Shown piece after piece: positions 41,132 through 51,872 of a DNA stretch of 64,000 bases. The notes under the pieces were generated by a model, which was not told the DNA's origin, did not search any database, and saw only the letters and a list, made by a program, of their open reading frames with translations. The DNA comes from Zerene cesonia. Taxonomy: Eukaryota > Arthropoda > Insecta > Lepidoptera > Pieridae. The position numbers and the translations under genes were made by a program. Position 1 is the stretch's first letter. Each line of letters opens with the position of its first letter. Location: NCBI RefSeq assembly GCF_012273895.1, contig NC_052130.1, positions 6,014,001 to 6,078,000 on the forward strand, read 5' to 3'.

Positions 41132-42067
41132 CTGAATCAAAGTTAGTTGAACAAGAAGTTTGTAATTATACTTCGCAAAGGGACAGTGTTCTTTTAAAAG
41201 TTGAATTATTACTGTGGATTATAACCAATGTTTGTGATGTTTTAGGCAAACCACAGATTAATAAAAAAATTTAGGAGTTATATTGTGTATACTATAAAAT
41301 GAAAAAGTATTGTTTATTTTTCTATATATAAGATTATATAACTTCATTTATACAGAAGAATACAGCTTATTACTTTCATTTAACAATGGATTTATTACAC
41401 TAGTTTTTTCATATGAACCATTTCCAATTTTTATTTTTGCTTTAGACCTATAGCCTAAGTTATCTGAATTTTATTATGAATACTTATTTGTAATTCTCAC
41501 TTTTTAATAATATTACATCGTGATCTAAACTTTTTTTTTTACTTAAGAGGCAATCAAATTTTAACAGAATCATATACAAGCAATCCATAAAATATAAAAT
41601 GAAAGTGGACACACCACTCAAAACGTCAAGATATTTGCTTCTAACAAAGACTGCCCTGATCGTCTCCATTGGTATCTAACCAAAAAACTAATTATTTGCA
41701 TCATTAACGCATCAACTTTCTACATTAACTGGGTCAGCGATCTGTGGTCCGACTTTGACGACCGCGTGCACCTTGAAAGTTCATAGTAATAAGTTCTAGA
41801 AACATTCATTGAACTATTGTCCGAACTTGATTCCAATATGCGTGGCGTCGTAACTGCTACGTTTCAAAGCGACAGCCATTACTGAACACTGCAAGCTCAG
41901 CCCCCAGCGTAGAACGCGCCTGCCACAAGCGTTAATTCATCAGACTGACGCTACCGCATTGTCGCTAATTACATTTCATGTGTAACTCCTACCTAACACA
42001 TATCACGATAATAAGCTTTTTCACAATAGAAATGTATCCAAAGTGGAATTTCTTAAACGAAACTTAC

Positions 42068-42159
42068 CGTATATACGCAGAATCCAACAACAAAGAGTAA
42101 CAACCAGCCACGCGCTCCAATTACTCGACACTCACTATTCACGAAAGCACTAGGTACAG
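42068..42159 (-). other. Candidate exon or 5' exon end (minus strand)
   Basis: The minus-strand segment ends in a strong donor (tatacg|gtaagtttcg). It may begin after atatatttgcag at 42160, or be the end of a longer first exon starting near 42300 beside a GC-richer promoter-like patch. One frame is open for 30 codons and hydrophobic (GWLLLFVVGFCVYT), but it lacks a start codon. The position, head to head with MAEA about 2 kb away, fits a divergent gene. Confidence 0.25.
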
Positions 42160-44205
42160 CTGCAAATATATTACACTAAATAATGTCAATTCAGCAAAAA
42201 GTCAGTTTGCAAAGTGAATCGGAAGAAGTTTTCAGTTTTTTCACGCAATCAACACATAACCGGGAAAGCGAACCCTCAATTGCCGCTAGCTACGTACAAA
42301 ATGGCGGATTCATGAAATGTGACGCGCTGACCGCTGACGCGCCGATTTTATACAGATAACAAATGAAGAAATACAACAGATAATTAACGTCAGAAATATA
42401 TAGGAATCCTTTTTAAGTATAGTTTGCACTACTTACCAGAATTTGAACTAAAAATCTTCATATAAGTAAAAAGAACACAAAAAAAAAATAATCCCTTTTC
42501 AAATAGTCAGAGTTGCACTAAATTAAACGGAAAAAGATCACACGACAAGCAGGCTTATACATAAAAAACACTCAGTTGAAAATTCTGACGTAACAAACAG
42601 AAAAAAACATACAAACTGAGAACCTCCTCCATTTCTTTAAGGTCGTTTGACAAGGAAAAATCCAACCAATAATGTAAATAACCCCGCCAACATTGCGTTA
42701 AACTATTGAAACTAATTTCTTCAACTAGCAATCATTATGATGTTGTTCATTTTTACGTCTGTCAAAGTGTACATTATGTTCATGATAACAGGACGAAAGA
42801 TCAAAAGCCACTTAGGAAAAATAGTATATAAAATATGACTAATTATTTTTCGTTGAGAAAATTTGTAGGAATGGGTTCTTTTCCTTTAAATACCTAACTT
42901 TTAAGACTATGTTGTGAAGTGTCAATATGACATTTTATAACATGTACAATGTGAGTTGATATGTTTATGAAGTTCAAGTTTTTTTTCAGCTACATCGCAT
43001 CTCTTGTGATGAAAATATATTTTTTCATATTTTCATTCAGGCGTCTTAATTTTCTATACCATTGGGTATGCAAATTTAAGATGACTTTGAGAAAATTAAG
43101 TTCACAAACAACAAAATCAATCTCGAAGATTACGATCTTTGTGCAATGTTCGGTTTTTTATTCATTGCGGTTACGTTTTGTATGCATTAATAATAAAACA
43201 GTTTCTATAGAGTACAGACTTTTCATTTTAACATTCAAGAGATACATGCATTAAATCAAAATTATGTAAATTATGACTCATTTGTACACTAACCAATTCT
43301 CATGTGCATTACTATATAGAGTTGCTATAACCATATTTTAGCTCTCCCAGAGCAGGTTTTTTTTTCATTTTTCTGGTCAGGCTATGCAAACTAGTGTATA
43401 TGTTTTAATTTTTCATCCCAAAGGAAGAAATTTATTAGTATATTACCTGTCTAGGTTTTGCTTAAGTATACTTGGAACGACGTAAACAAGTGCCACTAAG
43501 ATATATGACAAATAAAAAAGAGAAAATAGTAAAAGTGAAAAAAAGTCACATAAACTTTTAATATCAAGGTAAAAAGTAAGTTAATATCATACCTCCAAAA
43601 TTTTCCACCAAGTTCATTCAGTTGTTTAATTCCGGCTTTCTTCTTTTCCTTATTCTGTTATTTTCATGTATAGAAAATACAAATGTATAATACGATACGT
43701 GTAAAATTAAGATATTTGATTCATTGAAATCAAGGCTTCTTTAAAAATTGTTTGTACGTAACATTTATCATAAATTTTTTATAATGTTTTTGTATTGAAA
43801 CATTTGAAACCATATAGAAATTCTTCATTCTACGTGCAAGTTTAACGGTGTAGACAAGGCCTAAATATCGGGCATAAAATTTGGTAATGGTAAACACAGA
43901 CCACAGTATCAAATTCATTCAATACGTAATAAAATTATAGTTTATTCTTTGTCACACATTATTTTGAAATAAATATAGTGATAAAACAGAATTATTATAC
44001 AAATTACACAATAAAATTGTTCCTTAATGCTGTTTACAGTTAGTAGTTGGTAGAAACAACGTATTTATTTTCTGCTATTCATGTAAGTGAACAGCTGAGT
44101 TTTGTTTTCATTGCGTATGTAACATCATCCATCAATTTTATATGATCACAGATTACCGTCGCAAGTTTATACTTTATTTGAAGGAGCACTGGAGAGTTAA
44201 CAACA
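42160..44205. other. Spacer and 5' region upstream of MAEA
   Basis: A GC-richer patch at 42230-42360 (with aaaatggcggattc and gacgcgctgaccgctgacgcg) looks promoter-like and may serve a minus-strand transcript. The rest up to the MAEA start is AT-rich. The MAEA transcription start is not fixed by any clear core motif. Confidence 0.4.
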
Positions 44206-47200
44206 ATGAATGAAATAAAATCTTTAGAACATGCGACTTTGAAGGTAAGTTTAAATAATTTTATTTCTAATGTCATATTTCTTTGAACTATTACATTGTG
44301 TGCTATTACAGTGTTTCATGGAGGTCAGAAAGTAGCATTTAGATTGCTTTTGTTGATGTTTAAGAATTAGTTTTGTTCGTAAATTCATATTAATTTGATA
44401 CTGATTACTTTAGTTGGTAAGTTAACTATAATATAATTGTTATACTACTTTTAATTCCATTACTTTTAGGATTCTTAGGCATGTGCTTTTTCTTTCTAAT
44501 CTTTAATACAAATTCTAAGCTAAGTTAGAATAGTGTCATCTAAGTTTTTCATTTATTAAATTAAAATTTAAACTTAAATATTACAAATTTGTAATTTAAC
44601 AAATTTCTTTTCTCACTACTTACATTTGGATTGTAACAATCCTATTTTCGTAAACCTCACTCAAATCAACAGCCACATTATTTAGTATTGTTTTGATTTT
44701 ATATGAATATTAATAATTTAGAATTTAAGACTTTTTAATGTATTTTAAACACAATTTGTTCGTTCTATTATTTAACTCAACACTTTCATTGTTTCAAACA
44801 CTTTACAGCAAGCCTGGTCACAGGGAGACTAAAATGTTACATGTCTTGAAAGTCCTACAAAAATTTTTGTTTGTGTCTCCACCTATTATGTATCTCCAAA
44901 TATTTCTCACAGTTGGTATGTTGCAAACTTACCAAAAGACTAGAAGACACTACCATTATCACTATATCTATATACTTCCTATCATCACTATATATATTAT
45001 ATATAGCATGCCGGATTTCTGGGATAAAGCATATTCTCCGGTCTAAAACTACATCTGAACCAAATTAAATTCAAATCCGTTTCAGTGGTTTAGATGTGAA
45101 GAAGAGAGATAAGGACACTCTCGCATTTAAGTAGGTAGTTAAATTAACAATTAAAACTATAAGTATTAAATTCCACAGGTGCCCTACGAGGTCTTCAACA
45201 AGAAGTATCGTAATGCCCAGCGTGTATTTGATGTAGAAGCACGACAGGTTGTGGCAGCCGTTGGTGACTTGGATACAGCAGTCAAGAACGGTTCTACAGC
45301 CGGAGAAATCAACACATTACTGGGTGGCATGGTAAAGCCTTTTTGATTTGCCAGCAAGTTGAAGATAAATTTTTCTACTGAATTCAAAAAGTCCTTAAAC
45401 GGCTTGACTGAAATTGGACGGAAATAAATATTTTATTGCCTGATATATCTACGAAATGAAATAATATTCTGTAACATTGTTATAAATATTTGATCCCTTG
45501 ATTTTAAGTTTTTCATATTTATATAGTAAATATTTAATAGTTCGTCCATGCCCTGCATTTATGGATCTGATACATTTTCAATAGAGAAAGTATGTTGAAA
45601 TTAGTCTGGTACTTCCTGAGATAAGCTCAAAGTTCAAAGAAACTTCAGCTCTATTATTAGTAAAGATTGCTGTTCGCCCGGCTTCGCCTGTGGTACATAT
45701 GTAGCCTATGTCACTCAGCAAAGTTGCAGCTTTCTAATGGTGAAAGAGTTTTGAAAATTAGTCCAGTGGTTTTTGAGTTTATCCATTACAAACAAACAAA
45801 CAAAAATAAAAATTCTTCCGCTTAATAATATTAGTGTAGATAAATTTGAGTAACAGAGCTAAACACAAGGCAAGCGACGCCATAGTGTGGGTTAATGAAA
45901 GATTTATCTCCTAACAGTTTTTGATACTGTTTAACATGCACCATAAACATTTGAAGGTGGAGAAACTAACAACAATGAAGAGGAAAGCTTCGGATGCAAT
46001 AACAGAGGAGGTGCAAGCAGCATTTGTCTGCAAGAAACGTTTGGAACACTTGAAGGAGCAGGCGGAGGCTATCGCTGAACCAAATGTAGCACATAATAAG
46101 GTGATTGTTTTGTGTTGATTCTGAGACATTGGACTAAATTGGGTTTAAATTATTTTTGAATGGGACAAGTGAAAAATATATTGAATATGAAAATGGAATT
46201 TAGTAAGCATTTTTAATTATTAATGTGAATCTTAATAAAACCTTAGACTGTGTCTGCTGAAATTAATACTGAAAGTATAAAAAAAAATTGAACAACATCA
46301 CTCAATATTGTTTACCTATTTTTATCAGTGGACAGATGTGAATCCAAATATATAGATAGGTCCAAATAAATTACGGTATTGTTTTGTTTTTACAGACCGC
46401 AATGACTCAGTGGCGTAAAGTGCGCTTGGACAGAATGATAGTGGATTACTTCCTACGCAATGGATATTACGACTCGGCCGCTAAACTTGCTGAAACTCGG
46501 AACCTTAAAGATTTGACCAATGTCGGTAAGTGACATGAAGTTTGACGACTTTATAAGGTAAAATTTTAAAATTATTTATTATATATTTCGTTTGTACAGT
46601 AATTTTTTTTTTTAATTACGATAAATTTCTAAGCACATCTGTCTACGTATGTACGTGTGTGTGTGTGAGTGCTTGTGCGTCATAGTTATCATAGACATAG
46701 TTGGCAAATGGAGATGGGTCGCCTGATGGTAATCGTTACCACCGCCCTTCAAGATTTGGAGAGGAGTAAGGTCGATTGCAAACCTTATGCCTCTACAAAT
46801 AAAGGGATTAAGAAAGGATTGAAGAGAGGAATAAAGGAAAGGACTGGGAAGGGTAAGGAAAAAGATATGGGCTTCCGGCAAAACGCGTGTGCATATGCGC
46901 ATTTGCGTGTGCGTGTCCGTGTGTGTGCGTGTGCGTNNNNNNNNNNNNNNNNNNNNNNNNNNNNNNNNNNNNNNNNNNNNNNNNNNNNNNNNNNNNNNNN
47001 NNNNNNNNNNNNNNNNNNNNNNNNNNNNNNNNNNNNNNNNNNNNNNNNNNNNNNNNNNNNNNNNNNNNNNNNNNNNNNNNNNNNNNNNNNGTGTGCGTGT
47101 ACGTGTGCGTGTGCGTGGCGTGTACGTGTGCGTGGTAGGAAGGTGCTAACTGTGGGCATTCCCGTGGGGCAGAGATCTACGCGGCGGGCGCGCTGGTGGA

Positions 47201-49495
47201 GCGCGAGCTGGCGGCGCGGCGCACGGCGCGCTGCCTGCAGTGGTGCGCCGACAACCGCTCCAAGCTGCGCAAGCTCGGCTCCACCATGGAGTTCAACACG
47301 CGCATACAGGTCAGCCCCGCCGCGCTCCTGCACCAGCTCCGCCCATACAGCACCCCACCTCGCAGCTCCCCACTATGCAGCTCCGCATCATGCAGCCTCC
47401 CACCACACAGCTTCACATTATACAGCTCCCCACCACGCAGCTCCGCACTATACAGTTCCCCATCATACATCTCCGCACAACACACCTCCCCACCGATAGA
47501 TCCCCACCATATAATTGCAGCCCACCATCATCATCAACCCATAGTTGTACCCACTATGGGGGCAATGTATACGTCCTGTGAAGATTTAAGCCATTGAATC
47601 TATCAATCTCATTTGTATAAAAAATTACCTACTTCTGTTTACTGAATTATTTTAGCAGAATAAATCTGGATGATGTGCACTACTATGTTCCCAAGTTCAA
47701 TACACGCTCTTACACATGGCGGTTCGCTCAAAATGTTTTTATCACAGTCAAATTTTTTGATACCTTTTTCCATATTCACACTATACTTGCGCCCCGCGGT
47801 TTCACCCGCGTAAGTCCGTATCCCGTAGGAATATCGGGATCAAACTTTCGCATTTATAATATTAGTAGGATTCTTTAATATATTGATTTACATCGTTCTT
47901 CTTCCTCTCACAGGAGTTCATAGAATTAGTTCGTGAGGACAAGCGCCTGGAAGCGGTGCGCTACGCTAAGAAACACTTCTCAACATATGAGGACGGGCAG
48001 TTAGAGGACATACAGCATTGCATGGGCATGCTCGCTTTCCCCAAGGATACAGGTATGCTTCATTTAATTTGAGTTCTGTTTCATGAGTTTCAGCAATATA
48101 TCTTATTAAAACTAATTAATGATTGGTATTAGAATGTTTCAGTAAGGTTTGCCGCTCTTTTAAGTTTTACATAGTCTAATTTAACGATTCGAACAGACTA
48201 ATTTTTGGTTTCATTTTGTGTATACAAGTGATGGTCCTACGAGAAAATCATAGTAGTAGTGATATCTTAGTATGTTGAATATGTAACATTTGATGTTTGT
48301 GCATTGGACGCGTTGCCATTGAACCTGTGGAATGGTCCTTCGAGGCCATGATTTTTTGCAATCATTTGAAATGTTTTCAATTTTGAATTTTGACGTTTGT
48401 GTATGAATATGAAATGAAGGGGCGCAGCTGGTGTAGTATATAAAATAAAATAAAATAAGTTTGCACTTCGGCTTGGGCGCAGAGGTGGAGCCGTACCGGC
48501 GGCTGCTGGGCGCGGCGCGCTGGGGCGCGCTGGTGGCGCAGTTCCGCTGGGAGCACGCGCGGCTGCTGCACCCGGCGCGCCTGCCCGCGCTGCCCGTGGC
48601 GCTGCAGCTGGGGCTGGCGGCGCTGAACACGCCGCAGTGCTACGCCGAGAGCACCAAGGTGTCGGGCTGCCCCGCGTGCCAGCCGCCGCTCAACGCGCTG
48701 GCCGCCACGCTGCCGCACGCGCACTGCTCGCACTCGCGCCTCGTGTGCCGCCTCTCGCGCCTGCCGCTCAACGAGCACAACCAGCCCATGGTGCTGCCCA
48801 ACGGCCAGGTCTACGGCGAGAAGGTGCGCCCCCCCACACCCCCCCCCACACACACCCCCCACATACTCTCCTCTGCACACCTCAAGAATGTTTGTAATTA
48901 AGCAGAAAACTCGAACACAAATATTTATTTATTTAACTGGAATTTTGAAGAGTCTTATAAAAGAAATTTCATATTTTCATTCGAGTTGGGGTGTTTTTGA
49001 GTGTGATTTTTTTTAATCTATTAATTCTATCGAGAAGAAATTCAATAGCTACCTATTTTATTCCGTCCGCTCTACAGAAAACAGAATTCAATATCAAGTG
49101 CCTAATAATTACCGTCTAGTTTTATAACTAATAAAATCCTTGCATTTTTCAAGCGACTTAAAAAAACATACGGGATTATCAATTCAACTATAATTTTTGT
49201 GTTTGTTACGTTAACTTTCCACCGGATAAACCGACATTTCTAATTCTCTTTTTGTACTTGGAAGTTGGTGCTGGCCATATAGCAGGGTTTTTAATCCCAT
49301 TTAAATTTGGTTTAAGTCAATTGATCAACAACAAAAAACATATTTTTGTTAAAAATATTTATTCTGATGTACAAATTTGCCAATTTATTTCGACAGGCGC
49401 TAAAAGAAATGATGAAGGAGCACGGCTCCATAATCTGCCCCAAGACGAAGGAGGTCTTCTGCATGAAGCGCGTGGAGAAGGTGTACGTTATGTAA
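44206..49495 (+). CDS. MAEA: MAEA homologue, CTLH/GID E3 ligase subunit (8 coding exons, complete)
   Basis: MAEA and RMND5 form the catalytic RING pair of the CTLH (yeast GID) ubiquitin ligase. Coding exons are 44206-44244, 45179-45331, 45957-46100, 46396-46525, 47173-47309, 47914-48052, 48483-48823 and 49397-49495. All introns are GT-AG and phases agree at every junction. The product has 393 residues, close to the usual length of about 396. Visible features are the N-terminal LEHATLKVPYE, a LisH segment (about 120-147, RMIVDYFLRNGYYDSAAKLA), CTLH/CRA (about 156-300, with CLQWCADNRSKLRK and KHFSTYEDGQLEDI), and a degenerate RING with C310, C313, C329, C336 and C375. It ends KVYVM, as in animal MAEA. 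The start is chosen by homology, and exon 1 begins directly at the conserved N-terminus. Exons 5 and 7 are extremely GC-rich. Intron 4 holds a SINE and a gap. Confidence 0.95.
45657..45843 (+). mobile_element. Dispersed repeat family B copy in MAEA intron 2
   Basis: It contains cgcccggcttcgcctgtgg, then agcctatgtcactc, gttttgaaaattagtccagtgg, a caaacaaacaaa tract, and the end cttaataatattagtgtagat. The layout is typical of a lepidopteran nonautonomous retroposon. It lies within an intron and does not touch the splice sites. Confidence 0.65.
46690..46880 (-). mobile_element. SINE copy (minus) in MAEA intron 4, truncated
   Basis: It matches the 13535-13880 copy through gggtcgcctgatggtaa, gcaaaccttatgcctctaca, aggaataaaggaaaggactg and gggcttccgg. 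It then runs into the GT-rich repeat. The tRNA-like head (on the right) is missing, replaced by simple repeat and the gap. Confidence 0.75.
46884..47131. repeat. (GTGTGC)n-type microsatellite enclosing a gap
   Basis: Alternating gtgtgcgtgt sequence lies on both sides of 154 N (46937-47090). The assembly broke inside the repeat, so its true length is unknown. It lies in MAEA intron 4, and the following acceptor at 47171-47172 is intact. Confidence 0.9.
46937..47090. other. Assembly gap, 154 N
   Basis: A run of 154 N inside the GT-rich repeat of MAEA intron 4. The non-round size suggests an estimated gap length. No exon is missing, because the coding phases of exons 4 and 5 join correctly across it. 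Confidence 0.97.
47362..47496. repeat. 15-bp minisatellite in MAEA intron 5 (about 9 units)
   Basis: Nine consecutive 15-base units of the form gcagctccccactat vary at a few positions. Because 15 is a multiple of three and the units lack stops, open frames run from exon 5 through the repeat. These explain several long but unreal frames. The array begins 53 bases after the exon 5 donor. Confidence 0.9.
47788..47871 (-). mobile_element. Dispersed repeat family A, internally deleted reverse copy
   Basis: In reverse orientation to 22781-22983 it keeps both ends (gccccgcggtttcacccgcg and ctttcgcatttataatattagtagga) and the phrase ccgtaggaatatcgggat, but lacks the middle of about 100 bases. It ends 42 bases before the MAEA exon 6 acceptor. 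Confidence 0.7.
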
Positions 49496-49906
49496 TGTGT
49501 GGAACTCATCGGCTATTTTAAGTGGCGTTTAAACAAACCCACACTAGTTTATATTGCATTGTATTAAAACGTGTATTTTTACTTTTTTATATTTTTAGTC
49601 ATATGCATGTCTTATTTTGTGCATTTTTTGGCTCATCTATTGTTTTTACTTCATTTCAACAGGATTTATGATTAGGAATAAAACTCGGAATTATCGATAT
49701 TGTCATTTATTTTACTTCCGTGTGGGTTTTTTTAGTTTTCCTTTCGAATATTTTTTTATTTTCTACTCTACTGCCAATCTCAATTATTTGCGTGTAAATA
49801 CGCGGTCTGCGATTGTCCAATGCACGCTGTGTTTCATTTAAGCAATATAAAAAGTTACGAGTAAAGGATTGTATGAAATACTGTATAACATTGTATGATG
49901 TAACTC

Positions 49907-49912
49907 AATAAA
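49907..49912 (+). terminator. Probable MAEA polyadenylation signal
   Basis: AATAAA lies 412 bases downstream of the MAEA stop, followed by a GT/T-rich stretch (gtgattttaagtcatgttttgtttt), the usual arrangement of a cleavage site. An earlier AATAAA at 49677-49682 is an alternative. Confidence 0.55.
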
Positions 49913-50494
49913 GTGATTTTAAGTCATGTTTTGTTTTATTTTCGACTGCATTATTATAATTCACATGTTAAACGCGTAGGAAAAGATATTCAAAATAGCT
50001 GATATTATAAATCTTAATGTTTCATGCACTGCACGCGCATTGCTACGGTTTTGAAAAATGACGCGGGTTCGAATCCCACGTCGTGATATTTTTTTTTATT
50101 CTTTAAAAAATTCTCAGTTAAGCAATAGCCAATAAGTACAATTCAAAACATTACATACCGCGTAATTGTTCAGTCTCTATTAGGTATCATATTATCTGTG
50201 ATTATGTTAATGTCCATCATATTATGGTGTTACCTGTTATCTACAGATGGTTTATATAATTTTAAATATAATGGAAAATCCAACGAATACATACTTCAGT
50301 AATGTGCTTAGATTTACTAGACCAGTAATTAATAACGCTGTAAAATTATAACGTTTAGTATAATCACGTCAGATGGTGCCATAAGCGGTCGCTCTGTTTT
50401 ATTCGCGTTATACAATATTATGCACATTTATTATACTTCCCTACTAGGTAAAAAATCAGTCGCTTGGTCTTACAATTATATATAATATGAAATA
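49913..50494. other. Tail-to-tail spacer between MAEA and alr
   Basis: AT-rich host-like sequence. It contains a tRNA-like 3' half with an exact B box (gggttcgaatccc, near 50065-50077) followed by a T run. That is probably the remnant of a tRNA-derived SINE, because no matching 5' half is present. Confidence 0.5.
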
Positions 50495-50500
50495 TTTATT
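50495..50500 (-). terminator. Possible eukaryotic poly(A) signal for alr
   Basis: The minus-strand hexamer AATAAA (TTTATT on the + strand) lies about 104 bases downstream of the alr stop. Such a signal would be needed for host expression, but the hexamer is common in AT-rich DNA. Confidence 0.3.
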
Positions 50501-50603
50501 TTGCCCGGCTTGTTTTCAATGTTTGATTAAAAATGTGTATGTCAATAAAATGCATATTTTTGAAAATTATATTTAATTACTTATTTGGCTTATACACAAT
50601 TTG

Positions 50604-51824
50604 TTACGTTTTACCAACCGGTCGAACCTTATCCGCAACCGATAATAAGGGATAAGTCTCCAACATATGTGTCACTTCTTTTGACCATTTCGAATTACCT
50701 ATTTTATTTGTATATTCTCTTGGTATCCGTTGTGAAAATGTACACGCGACCTCATAATTAATCGTTCCTAACTTTTCAGCTACCATCTGCATCGTAATCG
50801 TTTGACCTTGGTCCTCGCCGATTAATGTCACTTTAGTACCCACGGGCACCTGTTTCGGCAATCGAATCATGCACTGATCCATACAGATTCGTCCGATGAT
50901 TTCGCACGGGTATCCATTGACGAGTACCGAGAACCCTTGTAAATGACGAAGCCACCCGTCTGCATAGCCGATAGGAATGGTTCCAACCCACTCTCTTTGG
51001 TTCGTTGTATAGGTCTTTCCGTACCCGATGCCTTCGCCAGGGAGCAGTTCTTTCACTTGAATCAGTGATGAAATCAATGTTAATGCTGGTTGCAGTGGAT
51101 ATGGCTCCGGAAGCGATCGACCTGAGGGATTCAAACCATACATCGCAACTCCAAACCGAATCATATTGCCCACATTATCAGGGTGCCATAACGCCGTCGC
51201 ACTATTGCTGATATGCACATACCTTGGTAATTCAGAAAGTTGGTCCAAGTTTTCCTTAAATCGTGCCGTTTGCTGATCAAAATAGGTTGAATCTTTTAAA
51301 TCTGCTGTTGAGCAGTGCGTAAATATCCCTTCCAGGTGAAAATTAGGATTGTTCTTGATAAATAAAGCTGCCTCTTTCGTTGCCTGTGGTGAAGTAAAGC
51401 CAATTCTGCCCATGCCAGTATCGACCTTTATATGTACGTTTAACGGCTGTTCATACGACTCTTCTTTTAATTGCTCGGCTGCCTCAACTAACCACTCCCT
51501 TGTAGCTACAGTCACAGATATTCCATACATTAAAAGTGACGGAATATAGGCGGGATCGACCACACTTAAAATGAGAATGGGTTCAGTGATTCCGGCTTGT
51601 CGCAATTCAATAGCTTCATCCAAGAGGGCAACACAAAAACCAGAAGCTCCACCTTCTTTTGCCGCACGCGCTGTCTCGACAGCTCCATGTCCATATCCGT
51701 TTGCTTTTACAACAGCGAACAACACCGAACCTTGTGGCATTCGCTGCCTTTCATTTTCTACATTTGCCTTAATTGCTTGTGTATCAATTAATAACCTTGT
51801 CGGACGATGCCACCCTACAGCCAT
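50604..51824 (-). CDS. alr: Bacterial-type alanine racemase, intact and intronless (putative horizontal transfer)
   Basis: This is a fold-type III PLP enzyme that interconverts L- and D-alanine and in bacteria supplies D-Ala for peptidoglycan. The 406-residue product keeps the PLP lysine K40 in VVKANGYGHG, K133 and R140 in IKVDTGMGRIGF, R223 in NMIRFGVAMYGL, catalytic Y268 in GEGIGYGKTY and the CMDQCM loop (314-319). The N-terminus GWHRPTRLxIDTQAI and overall sequence are Enterococcus-like. The start at 51824 is chosen because a perfect AGGAGG (830-835 of 51xxx) lies 5 bases upstream and the family begins here; an in-frame ATG at 51863 adds 13 residues. The tail of about 33 residues after RIPREYTN exceeds the roughly 370-residue family length, perhaps by loss of the old stop. 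There are no introns. Immediately upstream lies a broken acpS relic; MAEA is tail to tail. A host insertion is favoured over contamination. Confidence 0.93.
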   Translation of the reverse strand: MAVGWHRPTRLLIDTQAIKANVENERQRMPQGSVLFAVVKANGYGHGAVETARAAKEGGASGFCVALLDEAIELRQAGITEPILILSVVDPAYIPSLLMYGISVTVATREWLVEAAEQLKEESYEQPLNVHIKVDTGMGRIGFTSPQATKEAALFIKNNPNFHLEGIFTHCSTADLKDSTYFDQQTARFKENLDQLSELPRYVHISNSATALWHPDNVGNMIRFGVAMYGLNPSGRSLPEPYPLQPALTLISSLIQVKELLPGEGIGYGKTYTTNQREWVGTIPIGYADGWLRHLQGFSVLVNGYPCEIIGRICMDQCMIRLPKQVPVGTKVTLIGEDQGQTITMQMVAEKLGTINYEVACTFSQRIPREYTNKIGNSKWSKEVTHMLETYPLLSVADKVRPVGKT

Positions 51825-51829
51825 TGTTT

Positions 51830-51835
51830 CCTCCT
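51830..51835 (-). promoter_or_regulatory. Shine-Dalgarno sequence retained before alr
   Basis: AGGAGG on the minus strand is separated by AAACA from the alr ATG. This is a textbook ribosome binding site for low-GC Gram-positive bacteria. It decides the original bacterial start and has no role in eukaryotic translation, so it is a fossil of the donor operon. Confidence 0.85.
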
Positions 51836-51872
51836 GTCTCAATTGATAGTTATATTTTGTCATCCGTCGCGC

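Noticed and set aside
47177..47597. Several long frames on both strands around MAEA exon 5
   Set aside because: Products of the GC-rich exon and the stop-free 15-base repeat. Homology fixes the real frame and exon ends.
48377..48901. Minus- and plus-strand frames over MAEA exon 7
   Set aside because: Shadows of the extremely GC-rich exon. The real frame is fixed by similarity to MAEA and by splice phases.
50040..50095. tRNA gene suggested by an exact B box gggttcgaatccc followed by a T run
   Set aside because: No matching 5' half, acceptor stem or anticodon arm. Better explained as a SINE remnant.
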